Shown here piece by piece: positions 1 through 8,132 of a DNA stretch of 64,000 nucleotides. Source of the stretch: Pseudomonadota bacterium. Lineage in GTDB: Bacteria; Pseudomonadota; Gammaproteobacteria; JAKAQQ01. The stretch's first letter is position 1. Each line of letters opens with the position of its first letter. The DNA lies in contig DAHXNI010000091.1 in the NCBI GenBank assembly GCA_027365475.1, positions 1 to 64,000 of the forward strand, given 5' to 3'. The notes under the pieces were generated by a model. That model was not told the origin of the DNA and searched no databases. It saw only the letters and a program-made list of their open reading frames with translations. A program made the translations under genes and the position numbers.

Positions 1-1
1 A

Positions 2-229
2 CCCGACCAGGCGAAGGCGCTCTGGGATCGCTTTGAATTCGTCTACACGCCGAAGCACGGCAGTTGGCTCAACGTCGCCGAGATCGAACTCAATGTAATG
101 ATCAGCCAGTGTCTTGATCGGCGCATCGGCAGTATGGAAAAATTATGTGCGGAGGTTGCTGCATGGCAATTCACGACCGAAGATGCACGCGTCAAACTCA
201 AGCGTCTTTATCCGATATCTTATACGTGA
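2..229 (+). CDS. IS630-family transposase, C-terminal fragment (runs off the window start)
   Basis: The open frame enters from the window edge and ends at TGA. The last 75 residues contain the YTPKHGSWLNVAEIE motif, which in IS630/Tc1-like DDE transposases carries the third catalytic acid. The rest is a helical tail typical of the family. A probable element end follows: TGACACTAG closes on a TA dinucleotide at 238-239, the target IS630 elements duplicate. The sequence differs clearly from the second IS630 transposase in this window, so it is another subgroup. The element lies 47 bp from the last CRISPR repeat and may have removed the old end of the array. Confidence 0.85.
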   Translation, partial: PDQAKALWDRFEFVYTPKHGSWLNVAEIELNVMISQCLDRRIGSMEKLCAEVAAWQFTTEDARVKLKRLYPISYT

Positions 230-239
230 CATGACACTA

Positions 240-285
240 GTGCCATTCATCCATATTTAAGTTTTATCTTCATTTTGTCTCGTTG
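240..285. other. AT-rich spacer between IS630 end and CRISPR array
   Basis: This 46-bp AT-rich stretch lies between the TA at the IS630 end and the oldest CRISPR repeat. It shows no repeat remnant and no open frame. It may be the normal trailer of the array or what remains of one after IS insertion. Confidence 0.4.
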
Positions 286-1974
286 GCTTCAATGAGGCCG
301 CGGCGATTCGCCGCGGATAATACCGAAGCCGGACCGGGCACGTACATGCTGCATGTGCTTCAATGAGGCCGCGGCGATTCGCCGCGGATAATCGTTCGGG
401 GTCAATCAATATTCGCCGTTCAATCCGGTGCTTCAATGAGGCCGCGGCGATTCGCCGCGGATAATTTCGTCCAACAGGTGCAGGCACTCGGGGCCACGGT
501 GCTTCAATGAGGCCGCGGCGATTCGCCGCGGATAATATCTGCGGTGTGAGCAGGCAGTGCGTCAGCGTGTGGCTTCAATGAGGCCGCGGCGATTCGCCGC
601 GGATAATGGTTATACTGCTTTTATCAACCTTTGGAGATGGAGATGCTTCAATGAGGCCGCGGCGATTCGCCGCGGATAATGGGTACAGTTGTCGGTACCA
701 GTGTTCCGGCAGCCCAGGCTTCAATGAGGCCGCGGCGATTCGCCGCGGATAATGTGACTGCTCTGGACTCAGTGGCAACTGTTCTAATCTGCTTCAATGA
801 GGCCGCGGCGATTCGCCGCGGATAATCATTTGCCAGCGGTCCTTGTGCATATATCACGCTTGCTTCAATGAGGCCGCGGCGATTCGCCGCGGATAATGTA
901 TCACCAGAGGAGAAAGAGGCCTTCCATCTCACGCTTCAATGAGGCCGCGGCGATTCGCCGCGGATAATATTTTCCTATAATGTCAGAAATTGAAACGCCC
1001 AATAGCTTCAATGAGGCCGCGGCGATTCGCCGCGGATAATGAATCATGGTCCCTGTCAAGATGTCGGGCGAACAAGCTTCAATGAGGCCGCGGCGATTCG
1101 CCGCGGATAATATTGCCCGTAGCAGTGACCGTTGCGGTATTGGTTGGCTTCAATGAGGCCGCGGCGATTCGCCGCGGATAATTCCGCGGGCGCCCGCGCC
1201 GCTATCGTGGCGTGAGTTTGCTTCAATGAGGCCGCGGCGATTCGCCGCGGATAATGGATTGATAATCGAAAACAGTTTATTGATTATTCAGCTTCAATGA
1301 GGCCGCGGCGATTCGCCGCGGATAATATCCCACCACCAGCGTAGAATCGCTGGGGATGCCGCTTCAATGAGGCCGCGGCGATTCGCCGCGGATAATCGAG
1401 CGGTGCAGCTTTGGCGAGTGGTGCAGCTTCGGGCTTCAATGAGGCCGCGGCGATTCGCCGCGGATAATGGCCGTCACACCGACGGGGACGTCACCCCGAT
1501 CGATTGCTTCAATGAGGCCGCGGCGATTCGCCGCGGATAATATGCCATCGGTCGAGTCCTCGCGTATTACTTCCCTGGCTTCAATGAGGCCGCGGCGATT
1601 CGCCGCGGATAATAGCCGCAGCGCACGATGATCCCATCCTCCGTGTTGAAGCTTCAATGAGGCCGCGGCGATTCGCCGCGGATAATGTGTTTTAATAGCG
1701 TCCATAATCATTCGTCTTCCCGCTTCAATGAGGCCGCGGCGATTCGCCGCGGATAATCGATGAAGTGTTAGGCGATACAGGAATGCCTGATGCCGCTTCA
1801 ATGAGGCCGCGGCGATTCGCCGCGGATAATTGCTGGGCCGCATCGTATGCCGCATTTTTCATATTGCTTCAATGAGGCCGCGGCGATTCGCCGCGGATAA
1901 TCTTGCAATTTTCTAAAAAGGGGTTATACTACTATTATGCTTCAATGAGGCCGCGGCGATTCGCCGCGGATAAT
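286..1974 (-). CRISPR. CRISPR array, 24 identical 36-bp repeats, 23 spacers
   Basis: A 36-bp unit begins GCTTCAATGAGG and ends CGCCGCGGATAAT on the plus strand. It occurs 24 times with no mismatch that I can find, at start-to-start distances of 70-73 bp, giving 34-37 bp spacers. The repeat core is a perfect 8-bp stem (CCGCGGCG / CGCCGCGG) with a 3-nt loop. On the minus strand the repeat ends in ATTGAAGC, resembling the ATTGAAA(C/G) 8-nt 5' handle of many crRNAs. The predicted promoter, cas genes and adaptation module all lie on the 1974 side. The array is therefore read leftward, the newest spacer is next to position 1939, and the oldest is near 322. No degenerate terminal repeat is seen. Confidence 0.98.
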
Positions 1975-2176
1975 AGCCGCCCTGTCAGCCTTTATACTAA
2001 ACGGCTTCAGGCCTCTCAATGCGAGAGGTCCAGGGCTCATCGCAAAATCAGGCAGGCGAACCGGCTGATTCCGTATAAGCCCGAACGAATTTACCCGAAT
2101 TATTAAAGAGCTACGCTATTTCGAGTGCTCCCCGGGGTTTTGGGGATCATTGAACCACTCGCACGGCCAAGGCGAA
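1975..2176 (-). promoter_or_regulatory. CRISPR leader region
   Basis: About 200 bp separate cas2 from the first repeat on the promoter side, the expected place for a leader that guides spacer integration. It has no convincing gene. It contains a CCCC-AAAA-CCCCGGGG tract near 2132-2147, an AT-rich patch near 2093-2106, and the promoter listed separately. Confidence 0.7.
1991..2019 (-). promoter_or_regulatory. predicted pre-crRNA promoter
   Basis: On the minus strand TTGAGA (2014-2019) is followed after exactly 17 bp by TATAAA (1991-1996), close to a sigma-70 consensus. Transcription would start near 1984, about ten bases before the first repeat. A small inverted repeat, CTCTC-GCATT-GAGAG, overlaps the -35 box and could be a regulator or IHF-like site (inference). 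Confidence 0.65.
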
Positions 2177-2473
2177 TCACACGATGGTCGGCTCCCGTGC
2201 CACAGGATCAAAATTCTTGCCCAAGCTTACCACTTTTGGCCTGACCGTGTCGGCCAGCCCCAGGTCCAGAAAAATCACATGATCTGACTTGTGATGAATC
2301 ATAACATCCAGCATGGCCACCAGTTCGGCATGCCGTTTCCGGGACAGCCGGCATTGGAATATCGAGAACTGCAACCATTCGCCATAACCTTTCATCAGCT
2401 TGAACACCCGTCGCAAGCGTTTGGCGTCGGATATGTCGTAGGCAACGATGTAGAGATGTTCGTCGGTAGTCAT
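2177..2473 (-). CDS. cas2: CRISPR-associated endoribonuclease-fold protein Cas2
   Basis: This 98-aa protein is the usual Cas2 length. It starts with the beta-strand YIVAYDISDAKRLRRV, whose aspartate is the conserved ferredoxin-fold Cas2 residue, followed by the family segment GYGEWLQFSIFQCRLS. Cas2 dimers bridge two Cas1 dimers in the spacer-integration complex. The start codon overlaps the stop of cas4-cas1 (ATGA), so the two are translationally coupled. The gene is last before the leader and array, the arrangement expected for a type I-G adaptation module. Confidence 0.96.
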   Translation of the reverse strand: MTTDEHLYIVAYDISDAKRLRRVFKLMKGYGEWLQFSIFQCRLSRKRHAELVAMLDVMIHHKSDHVIFLDLGLADTVRPKVVSLGKNFDPVAREPTIV

Positions 2474-4182
2474 CGGGTGGTAAACACCGGGTATTCCAGA
2501 ATATCGCCAAGCAGGTTGCGGCCCAGCAAACGCGCCTGTAATTCCAGCAGGCGCCGGTAACTGATCCGGTAACCGAACACCGGATGAGTCACTTCCTGGC
2601 TCATGCGCCGCTCGAATGTTCCAATGAAACGCTTGCGTCCTTCCGGAGCCATGTTCACGCTGCCAGCGGCGCTGATAAAATCGCTTGGCCGCACTTCACC
2701 ATTGTTGATCGCCGTGAGCACACTCGAATCCGCAATCAATGGCCTGAACGGCTCCATCATGTCCAGCGATAACGCCGGTCGCCCGTATCGCGACTGATGA
2801 TAAAAACCGCGGTACGGATCAAACCCCACGGCGGTTAACGTGGTATTCCAGGCACGCACCAGCAGCGCATATGCAAACGACAGCAGTGCATTGACAGGGT
2901 CCGCCGGTGGACGCCGATTGCGTGCGCCGAAATCAAACGCCAATGCTTTTTCATCCGTATCCCGCTTCAGCATGGAGACAAACTGACTGAAATACATGGC
3001 CGCCGCCGCACCTTCAACTCCCAGCAGTTCCGGCAGACTGGAAACTCTCGCGGTCTGATTTGCAAACCGGCGCAGAGCTTGCAATGCGTTATCGGGTTCT
3101 GTATCAGCACGCCAGTTGCGGCGCAGCAAGGTACGGCAGTTGAGAATCTTCGCCCGCACGATACTTTTGGCAAACCGAAGACAGATTTGCTCATCGAAAC
3201 TGCCGCGATATTGCGCGGTGCGCAATTCAACATTCTTGTGTCCGACGCCCACCGAATGCCCGAGAAACCAGCCACCGTAGGAATGCCAGGAGATGGGTAT
3301 CTCGCGGCGCATGAGTTCGTGCAGGGTGGGTGTGGTCACATACACATTGCCTATCAACACAAGCTGGGAAAGCTCGACGAGGCGCACATGATTTACCGGC
3401 TTGTCCTCCACGGAAATTTCCAGCACTTCGCCTTTCTTGGATACCTTGGCCTGATTGGCCTGCACATAAGCAGGCAACGCTTCGGCTTGTCCCACCGCCA
3501 GAGGACGCGGTTCATTCACACCCCGGCGCAGGAAATTCACTTCATCCGGTAGGCAAATACCGACCAGCGAACAACGCGGACACTTAGGGCTATCTTCCAA
3601 AGGAGGCGGTGTTTGCCCGCCCGCTGCGATCAGGCGCAGCCCGTTGACGGCTGAAAGCGTTTGAGCGCGGAGTTCATCATCGAACAAAACCAGCACCCGC
3701 TCTTTCGACTCGACGAAATACAGGACACCTTCTGTGCAGGTGTAACCGTGTTCTTCGAGAATCAGACCCTGCACGCAAAGCTGTACCCGCTCGGGATCGT
3801 AAGCGCCATGAGCGGTATGTGGCCGTTTGCCGCGTTTGTAGTCCACCGGTATCACTTGCCCCGCGTCCGCTTCGACCAGATCCATTTTTGCAATGAGCCC
3901 CAACCGATTGGAAGACAGGGTAATGGACCGTGCATGCAGTGTTTCCCCTTCCTCAAGCTCTTCAGGCGAAGGCATGGCACCGCCCGGCTGGTCCACTCGT
4001 CGGTGACCGAAGCGGCCTTCTACCGTATCAGCGGAATCCGACCACTCCCCCTGCACCCATTCGAGATAGGCGAGACGCGGGCAATACTGGTATTCATTGA
4101 CCATCCGGGCTGGCAGCAGCGGCATGTCTGCGGCCAACTCCGGAAACGGGAGGGGAAGTTCCGCCTGAATTTCCACGGCCAT
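2470..4182 (-). CDS. cas4-cas1: Cas4-Cas1 fusion (spacer acquisition nuclease/integrase)
   Basis: This is a single polypeptide of about 570 aa. The N-terminal 220 residues are Cas4: a first cysteine in YQYCPRLAYLEWV, the RecB-nuclease motif VDYKRG, and a C-terminal cysteine cluster CPRCSLVGIC for an iron-sulphur centre. The remainder is Cas1. The catalytic glutamate is in LGVEGAAAAMYF, the histidine in GFYHQSRYG and the aspartate region in LSLDMMEPFRPL, so both halves look active. Cas4-Cas1 fusions are typical of subtype I-G (formerly I-U), where Cas4 trims and orients prespacers. I chose the ATG preceded by a G-rich stretch; a TTG four codons upstream is possible. Confidence 0.95.
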   Translation of the reverse strand: MAVEIQAELPLPFPELAADMPLLPARMVNEYQYCPRLAYLEWVQGEWSDSADTVEGRFGHRRVDQPGGAMPSPEELEEGETLHARSITLSSNRLGLIAKMDLVEADAGQVIPVDYKRGKRPHTAHGAYDPERVQLCVQGLILEEHGYTCTEGVLYFVESKERVLVLFDDELRAQTLSAVNGLRLIAAGGQTPPPLEDSPKCPRCSLVGICLPDEVNFLRRGVNEPRPLAVGQAEALPAYVQANQAKVSKKGEVLEISVEDKPVNHVRLVELSQLVLIGNVYVTTPTLHELMRREIPISWHSYGGWFLGHSVGVGHKNVELRTAQYRGSFDEQICLRFAKSIVRAKILNCRTLLRRNWRADTEPDNALQALRRFANQTARVSSLPELLGVEGAAAAMYFSQFVSMLKRDTDEKALAFDFGARNRRPPADPVNALLSFAYALLVRAWNTTLTAVGFDPYRGFYHQSRYGRPALSLDMMEPFRPLIADSSVLTAINNGEVRPSDFISAAGSVNMAPEGRKRFIGTFERRMSQEVTHPVFGYRISYRRLLELQARLLGRNLLGDILEYPVFTTR

Positions 4183-4263
4183 GTACACCCCCAAGCCTTC
4201 GAGGCAAGCCCAAGATTAAGGAAACTATAGTCAATATTCAGTAATCAGGAATGCCGGGGCCGC

Positions 4264-4668
4264 TCAGCGCTTGCGCCAATTCTCCACGGGCAAGCCGCTG
4301 ACGCGACGAAACTCCCGCTCGTTGGATGTGACGAGCACAAGCCCGCGTGCCAGTGCGCACCCCGCGATCAACGCATCATAAGCGCCGATCGGGCGACCCC
4401 GCTTTTGCAACGAAGCGCGCAAAGTCGCCGTCGCGCGGGCATCTTCCGGACCATAAGGCAATATCGAGACCGCCTGGAACAAGGCATGCATGACAGGAGC
4501 CAGCTTGCGCGCCCTGGTGGGATTGAGCACGAGACCAAACTCGATTTCCATCAGGCTGACGCTCGACACGCCGATGAAGGCAGGGGACATTGTTTTGACG
4601 TGCGTCAGGGTATGAGCATTGCCGCGCGCAAAGTCGCTCAACACGCAAGTATCGAGCAGGTACTTCAA
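4264..4668 (-). CDS. vapC: PIN-domain ribonuclease toxin, VapC type
   Basis: This 134-aa protein has PIN-domain features: LLDTCVLSDF with the first acidic residue near the N-terminus, SLMEIEFG, and the later acidic segment GAYDALIAGCAL followed by TSNEREFRRV. VapC toxins are magnesium-dependent RNases that attack tRNA or rRNA when free of antitoxin. The start overlaps the stop of the antitoxin gene by 4 nt. The pair sits inside the cas locus, between the truncated csb2 copy and cas4-cas1, in the same orientation. Confidence 0.88.
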   Translation of the reverse strand: MKYLLDTCVLSDFARGNAHTLTHVKTMSPAFIGVSSVSLMEIEFGLVLNPTRARKLAPVMHALFQAVSILPYGPEDARATATLRASLQKRGRPIGAYDALIAGCALARGLVLVTSNEREFRRVSGLPVENWRKR

Positions 4669-4901
4669 GCGAATGGATCCACGTGAGGAGCCTTAAGCCC
4701 GCGTCGCGTATCTTCAAAAGGGGGCATATCGGAGATACCATTAAAATCAAGCACGACATTCGGCCAATCGCCCCTGATGTCCTGGTCCAGCAGGCGGGCA
4801 AGCGCCTCGCGGATGAGCGCATTCCGCGACACGCGCCGCGCCTTCGCCAGCCGTTCCAGACGCGCTGTCGCCTGCTTGTCAATGTACACGTTAAAGTTCA
4901 T
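4665..4901 (-). CDS. vapB: ribbon-helix-helix antitoxin, VapB/CopG type
   Basis: This is a 78-aa protein. Its N-terminal half (MNFNVYIDKQATARLERLAK, then RVSRNALIREALARLL) is a ribbon-helix-helix DNA-binding fold. The C-terminal tail is rich in acidic and aromatic residues, as expected for wrapping the toxin. The ATG chosen follows a GGAGAA ribosome-binding site at 8 nt; a longer frame upstream lacks one. A perfect palindrome lies 23 bp upstream, consistent with autoregulation. Confidence 0.85.
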   Translation of the reverse strand: MNFNVYIDKQATARLERLAKARRVSRNALIREALARLLDQDIRGDWPNVVLDFNGISDMPPFEDTRRGLKAPHVDPFA

Positions 4902-4924
4902 GGCCGGTTTTCTCCATATAACTG

Positions 4925-4943
4925 CTTGATATGTTATATCAAG
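4925..4943 (-). promoter_or_regulatory. vapBC operator palindrome and promoter
   Basis: CTTGATAT-GTT-ATATCAAG is a perfect 8-bp inverted repeat with a 3-bp centre. On the minus strand it contains a TTGATA -35 box, with TATATG placed 16 bp further on as a -10 box. The arrangement is that of an antitoxin-repressed promoter in which RHH dimers would block RNA polymerase. Confidence 0.7.
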
Positions 4944-5687
4944 AAAATGCCTTTCCGCGCAAACCATCCGCGCCACCCCTCACTCCACGGGTTTAAACAA
5001 GCCCAAACCGAAGTGGCAGGCAAAGCCGAGTGCGATGGGGCCTGAAACGGGTTCAGGGAAAGTCAGGCGCCAGAAACTGCCGAGGCGGTCGGGCTGGGTC
5101 ATTCCACGGCGACTACGGAAGCGTCGGAAATGAATTGGACGACGTTTCCGATTCTTGCCTACGTTCACTTCGTCTAACGGCTCAAGGATAATCGGTTCGG
5201 GCAAACCGCGTTCGCGGCATTCGCGACGTAGCTGGTCCTCAATATTGAAATGCTTCTTGATGTGCCAAGGATGGAGATACGGGGTAACTGATTCCCAAGC
5301 CTTACTTTCCTTAGTCAGGGTGCTTCCAATCCCGAGATGGCCGATATTCTCCAGCGCCAGCCGCCATTCACCACCATCGCGGCTCCAAAGTTTTTTGACC
5401 CGCTCTAATATCCTCTGCTGTTCGGCATTCATGCCGTCGGGGACATGCAACAGCAGATGATCAATGCAACCGTCGCCGTTGGCATCCCAAGGAAGACAAA
5501 AAGCGTGGCCATGACGGTTGCCATCGGGCATATCGTGGCCGGAAAAGACGGCTGGAATGTTGCCTTCTCCGAAAACACGTTTGGCCCGACTCATCACCGC
5601 CACGCGCGGCAGGGGCTTGCCGAGGAGAACGAAACTGGTGGTAGTCGCAGTGGGTCTGTCGGCCTTGTGGATGACGCGCCGAGGTTC

Positions 5688-6897
5688 TAGTGTAGTGTCC
5701 AGCAAATAGATTTACATATAATCTGGAAATGACTTATGATAGGGGATGTCCCGCAGCCATGCGCCTTTCGTCATACCGGAGCTTCAGCGTGAGCCGTTGG
5801 AGCGGTGGGTGGCGGCTCACGGAACGCCGCAGCAGGTGGCGCTTCGGTGCCGCATTGTGCTCGGTGCGGCCAGCGGCCAGACCGATGTCATGCTGGCCGA
5901 TGCGCTGGGCGTGAGCCGGCCAACGGTCGCCCTGTGGCGTGGCCGCTTTTTGGAAGCCGGGCCGGAGGGCTTGTGGGAGATCGCCCCCGGCCGCGGTCGC
6001 AAGCCCACCTATTCGTCTCGCAAGATCAAGGCGATCGTCCAGGCCACCACATCGAGCAAGCCGCAAGGGATGACCCAGTGGAGTTGCCGGACAATGGCGC
6101 ACCTTCAGGGCGTGAGCAAGTCCACCGTCAGCACGATTTGGCGCAGCCACAATCTGAAGCCGCACCGGGTCAAGACCTTCAAGCTGTCGCGCGATGCCCA
6201 GTTCCTGGAGAAGCTCACGGATGTCGTTGGGCTGTATCTGAACCCGCCTGATCAGGCGCTGGTGCTCTGTGTGGACGAGAAGACCCAGATCCAGGCGCTG
6301 GACCGCACCCAGCCCGGCTTGCCGATGAAGAAAGGCCGGCTGGGTACGATGACCCATGACTACAAGCGCAACGGCACGACCTGCTTGTTTGCCGCTCTGG
6401 AAGTGCTGCAGGGCAAGGTCGTGGGCCAATGCTTCAGCCGGCATCGTCACCAGGAGTTCCTGAAATTCCTGCGGTGCATTGATGCGGCGTTTCCCGGAGA
6501 CATTCCCCTGCACCTGGTGATGGACCACTACGGCACGCACAAGCATCCGAATGTGCAGGCCTGGCTGAGGCGCCACCCGAGATTCATCCCGCACTTTGTC
6601 CCCACCAGCGCCAGCTGGCTCAATCGGGTCGAGCGCTGGTTTGGCGAACTCACTTCCAAAGCGGTACGTCGCGGTGCTTTCAGCAGCGTCGCCGACCTGC
6701 AGATCGCCATCGCCCAATTTCTCGAGGCCTGGAACAAAGACCCCAAGCCGTTCGTCTGGACTGCTACCCTCGAGTCCATTCAAGCCAAGCTCGCCCAGTG
6801 CCGCCAGACGCTCGAACAGATCAAACCCGGCTGCACTGCACCGCGGACCCGACGCACAAAGAAACAAATGTAAAGCTAATTCTTGGACATCACAGTA
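5688..6897 (+). mobile_element. IS630-family insertion sequence, apparently complete
   Basis: Ends are imperfect 30-bp inverted repeats: 5688-5717 begins TAGTGTAGTGTCCA, and the complement of 6868-6897 begins TACTGTGATGTCCA. Both repeats finish in TTTACAT. The flanking TA is duplicated, the standard IS630 target. The single transposase gene fills the element. It is inserted into the truncated csb2 copy. Confidence 0.9.
5746..6873 (+). CDS. IS630-family transposase
   Basis: This 375-aa protein has an N-terminal helix-turn-helix (ADALGVSRPTVALWRGRF), a second DNA-binding region with GVSKSTVSTIWRSH, and a DDE catalytic domain. The catalytic domain has VLCVDEKTQIQAL (first D), LVMDHYGTHKHP (second D) and SASWLNRVERWFGELT (final E). 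Length and motif order match intact family members, so the gene is probably functional. It is antiparallel to the surrounding cas genes and would interrupt read-through from cmr6 towards vapBC and cas4-cas1. Confidence 0.95.
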   Translation: MSRSHAPFVIPELQREPLERWVAAHGTPQQVALRCRIVLGAASGQTDVMLADALGVSRPTVALWRGRFLEAGPEGLWEIAPGRGRKPTYSSRKIKAIVQATTSSKPQGMTQWSCRTMAHLQGVSKSTVSTIWRSHNLKPHRVKTFKLSRDAQFLEKLTDVVGLYLNPPDQALVLCVDEKTQIQALDRTQPGLPMKKGRLGTMTHDYKRNGTTCLFAALEVLQGKVVGQCFSRHRHQEFLKFLRCIDAAFPGDIPLHLVMDHYGTHKHPNVQAWLRRHPRFIPHFVPTSASWLNRVERWFGELTSKAVRRGAFSSVADLQIAIAQFLEAWNKDPKPFVWTATLESIQAKLAQCRQTLEQIKPGCTAPRTRRTKKQM

Positions 6898-6974
6898 GCG
6901 CATCGACCGGGCGCATGTACCGCCCATCAGACCCGACACCAATGGATGGCGTCCCGGCTGGCACGACCCAAACG

Positions 6975-8132
6975 TCATGGATTGGAGTCGCGGCGGAGGA
7001 GCCTGTTGACCCGGCGCGCGATCTCTTGCTGTCGCGGCTTAAACGCAGGCTTCTGCTTTTTGCCTTGTGTCTTATCCGGGTTTTCCAGCAGGCCGGGGAA
7101 GTGTTTCCGCACCAGGGACTGGAATCGTTCCATCGCATCCGGTTCCGGGTTCTGTTCCAGCTTGTCGAGCCAGTCTTCGCTGAAGAGCCATGCGCTGAAC
7201 GCATTCTTGTCGGCTTCCAGATCGCACTTGGCGATGGTGTGCTCCAGTTCCCGCGCCATGGGGCTCAGGCCTTGCATACGTTTCGCCCGTGCCGCGTGTT
7301 CCTGTTTTTCTCGTTCTTCTTGTGCTTGTGCGGCGGCAGCCAGATCTGCTTGCTCATCTGCCCTTGTGAAGCGGCCGTAGCCCACGGATGTTTTGGCGCC
7401 GGCACCCAACCAGATCAGTGCTTCGCACAGCCATGCGGTCGCTGTTTCACAGTCCTTGATGTCGCCAGCGTCGTTTGCGCGCCGGGGTATCAGCATGAAG
7501 GTGAAGGTTTGTCCCTTGTCCACGGCGAGGAAGGGAATCGGGGTGGGATCGTGCCAGTCGGCGGGTGGCGTGGCGGCGCTTTTGTCCTGATAGTACAGTC
7601 CGTAGTGCGGGGTCATGACTTCGGCCGCCAGTTGGACGGACGCGGTGGGCAGTGCATCGCCGACGATCACGCTGCCCACACTGGCGTTGTTCTGGTTGGC
7701 GGGGCCGAAGATACGCTTGATGTCGCCTTTCTCCACGCCCTGCTCGCGCGCCCAAGCGCGCACTATGCCCTTGACCGAGGAGCCGGGCAGATAGGGCACA
7801 CCCAGCGTGTGATGCCAGGCGAAACCGTTTTCGATGGGGTGTTCGCGCCCCAGGCCGGTCACGAAACGGCCGTCGGTTTTGAAGCGCAGCAGGCGGCCGG
7901 CGCACGCAGCCGTCATTCGCCGCAAACGCTGGTACTGTTCTTCCAGTTGTCTTGGATCACCTACTTTTACTTTGCTATTGGAAAATTCGCCAATCCATTG
8001 GGATTTCCCATCACGTGAAACTTCCTTGAACCCTGCATCCCAATGATGAAAGAACTTGTCGTACCAAAGCCCGGCGTTGTAATCGCCCGTCGGCTTTTCG
8101 GTATGCAGGCTTTTCGGCAGAGGCAGATTCAT
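6975..8132 (-). CDS. cmr6: type III-B RAMP protein Cmr6
   Basis: This Cas7-like RAMP protein forms the head end of the Cmr backbone, next to Cmr1. The family signature is in the middle: the GLGREHPIENG segment, then PYLPGSSVKGIVRAWARE, whose glycine-rich loop contacts RNA, and a C-terminal KTSVGYGRF. At 385 aa it is longer than the usual 250-330. The extra length is a charged C-terminal region after about residue 255, with predicted helix content and a lysine/arginine-rich end. It is the last gene of the effector operon; the start overlaps the cmr5 stop by 4 nt. Confidence 0.93.
   Translation of the reverse strand: MNLPLPKSLHTEKPTGDYNAGLWYDKFFHHWDAGFKEVSRDGKSQWIGEFSNSKVKVGDPRQLEEQYQRLRRMTAACAGRLLRFKTDGRFVTGLGREHPIENGFAWHHTLGVPYLPGSSVKGIVRAWAREQGVEKGDIKRIFGPANQNNASVGSVIVGDALPTASVQLAAEVMTPHYGLYYQDKSAATPPADWHDPTPIPFLAVDKGQTFTFMLIPRRANDAGDIKDCETATAWLCEALIWLGAGAKTSVGYGRFTRADEQADLAAAAQAQEEREKQEHAARAKRMQGLSPMARELEHTIAKCDLEADKNAFSAWLFSEDWLDKLEQNPEPDAMERFQSLVRKHFPGLLENPDKTQGKKQKPAFKPRQQEIARRVNRLLRRDSNP

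Larger units (their letters stand above)
4980..6974 (-). pseudogene. csb2 (cas5-cas6) duplicate, 5'-truncated and split by IS630
   Basis: Two minus-strand pieces, 6898-6974 and 4980-5687, together encode about 260 residues matching the C-terminal half of the intact csb2 at 14980. Shared segments include RPVDAL, LVGKPLPRV-like, VFSGHDMP, HVPxGM, VTPYLHPWHIKK, RRECRERGLPEP and [14 protein letters not shown]. Removing the IS630 and one TA joins the pieces in frame (..YMRPVDA + LEPRRVIH..). The 5' end is missing: homology begins directly after the cmr6 stop. The copy has diverged considerably from the intact gene, so it is an old or foreign duplicate. No translation start is visible for the joined frame. 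Confidence 0.9.

Noticed and set aside
1395-1432. Internal near-repeat (GGTGCAGCTT twice) within one spacer as a possible degenerate CRISPR unit
   Set aside because: The spacer has the normal 36-bp length and the repeated ten bases do not resemble the CRISPR repeat; probably a feature of the source phage or plasmid.
257-1855. Minus-strand open frames of 67-139 residues with recurring NYPRRIAAASLK and LSAANRRGLIEA peptides
   Set aside because: They are translations of the CRISPR repeats in different frames; the repeat has no stop on that strand.
5734-6978. 414-residue minus-strand frame opposite the IS630 transposase
   Set aside because: It is the complement of a full, motif-bearing transposase and shows no domain of its own.
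6798-8018. 406-residue plus-strand frame opposite cmr6
   Set aside because: Shadow of cmr6; GC-rich third positions keep the opposite frame open.
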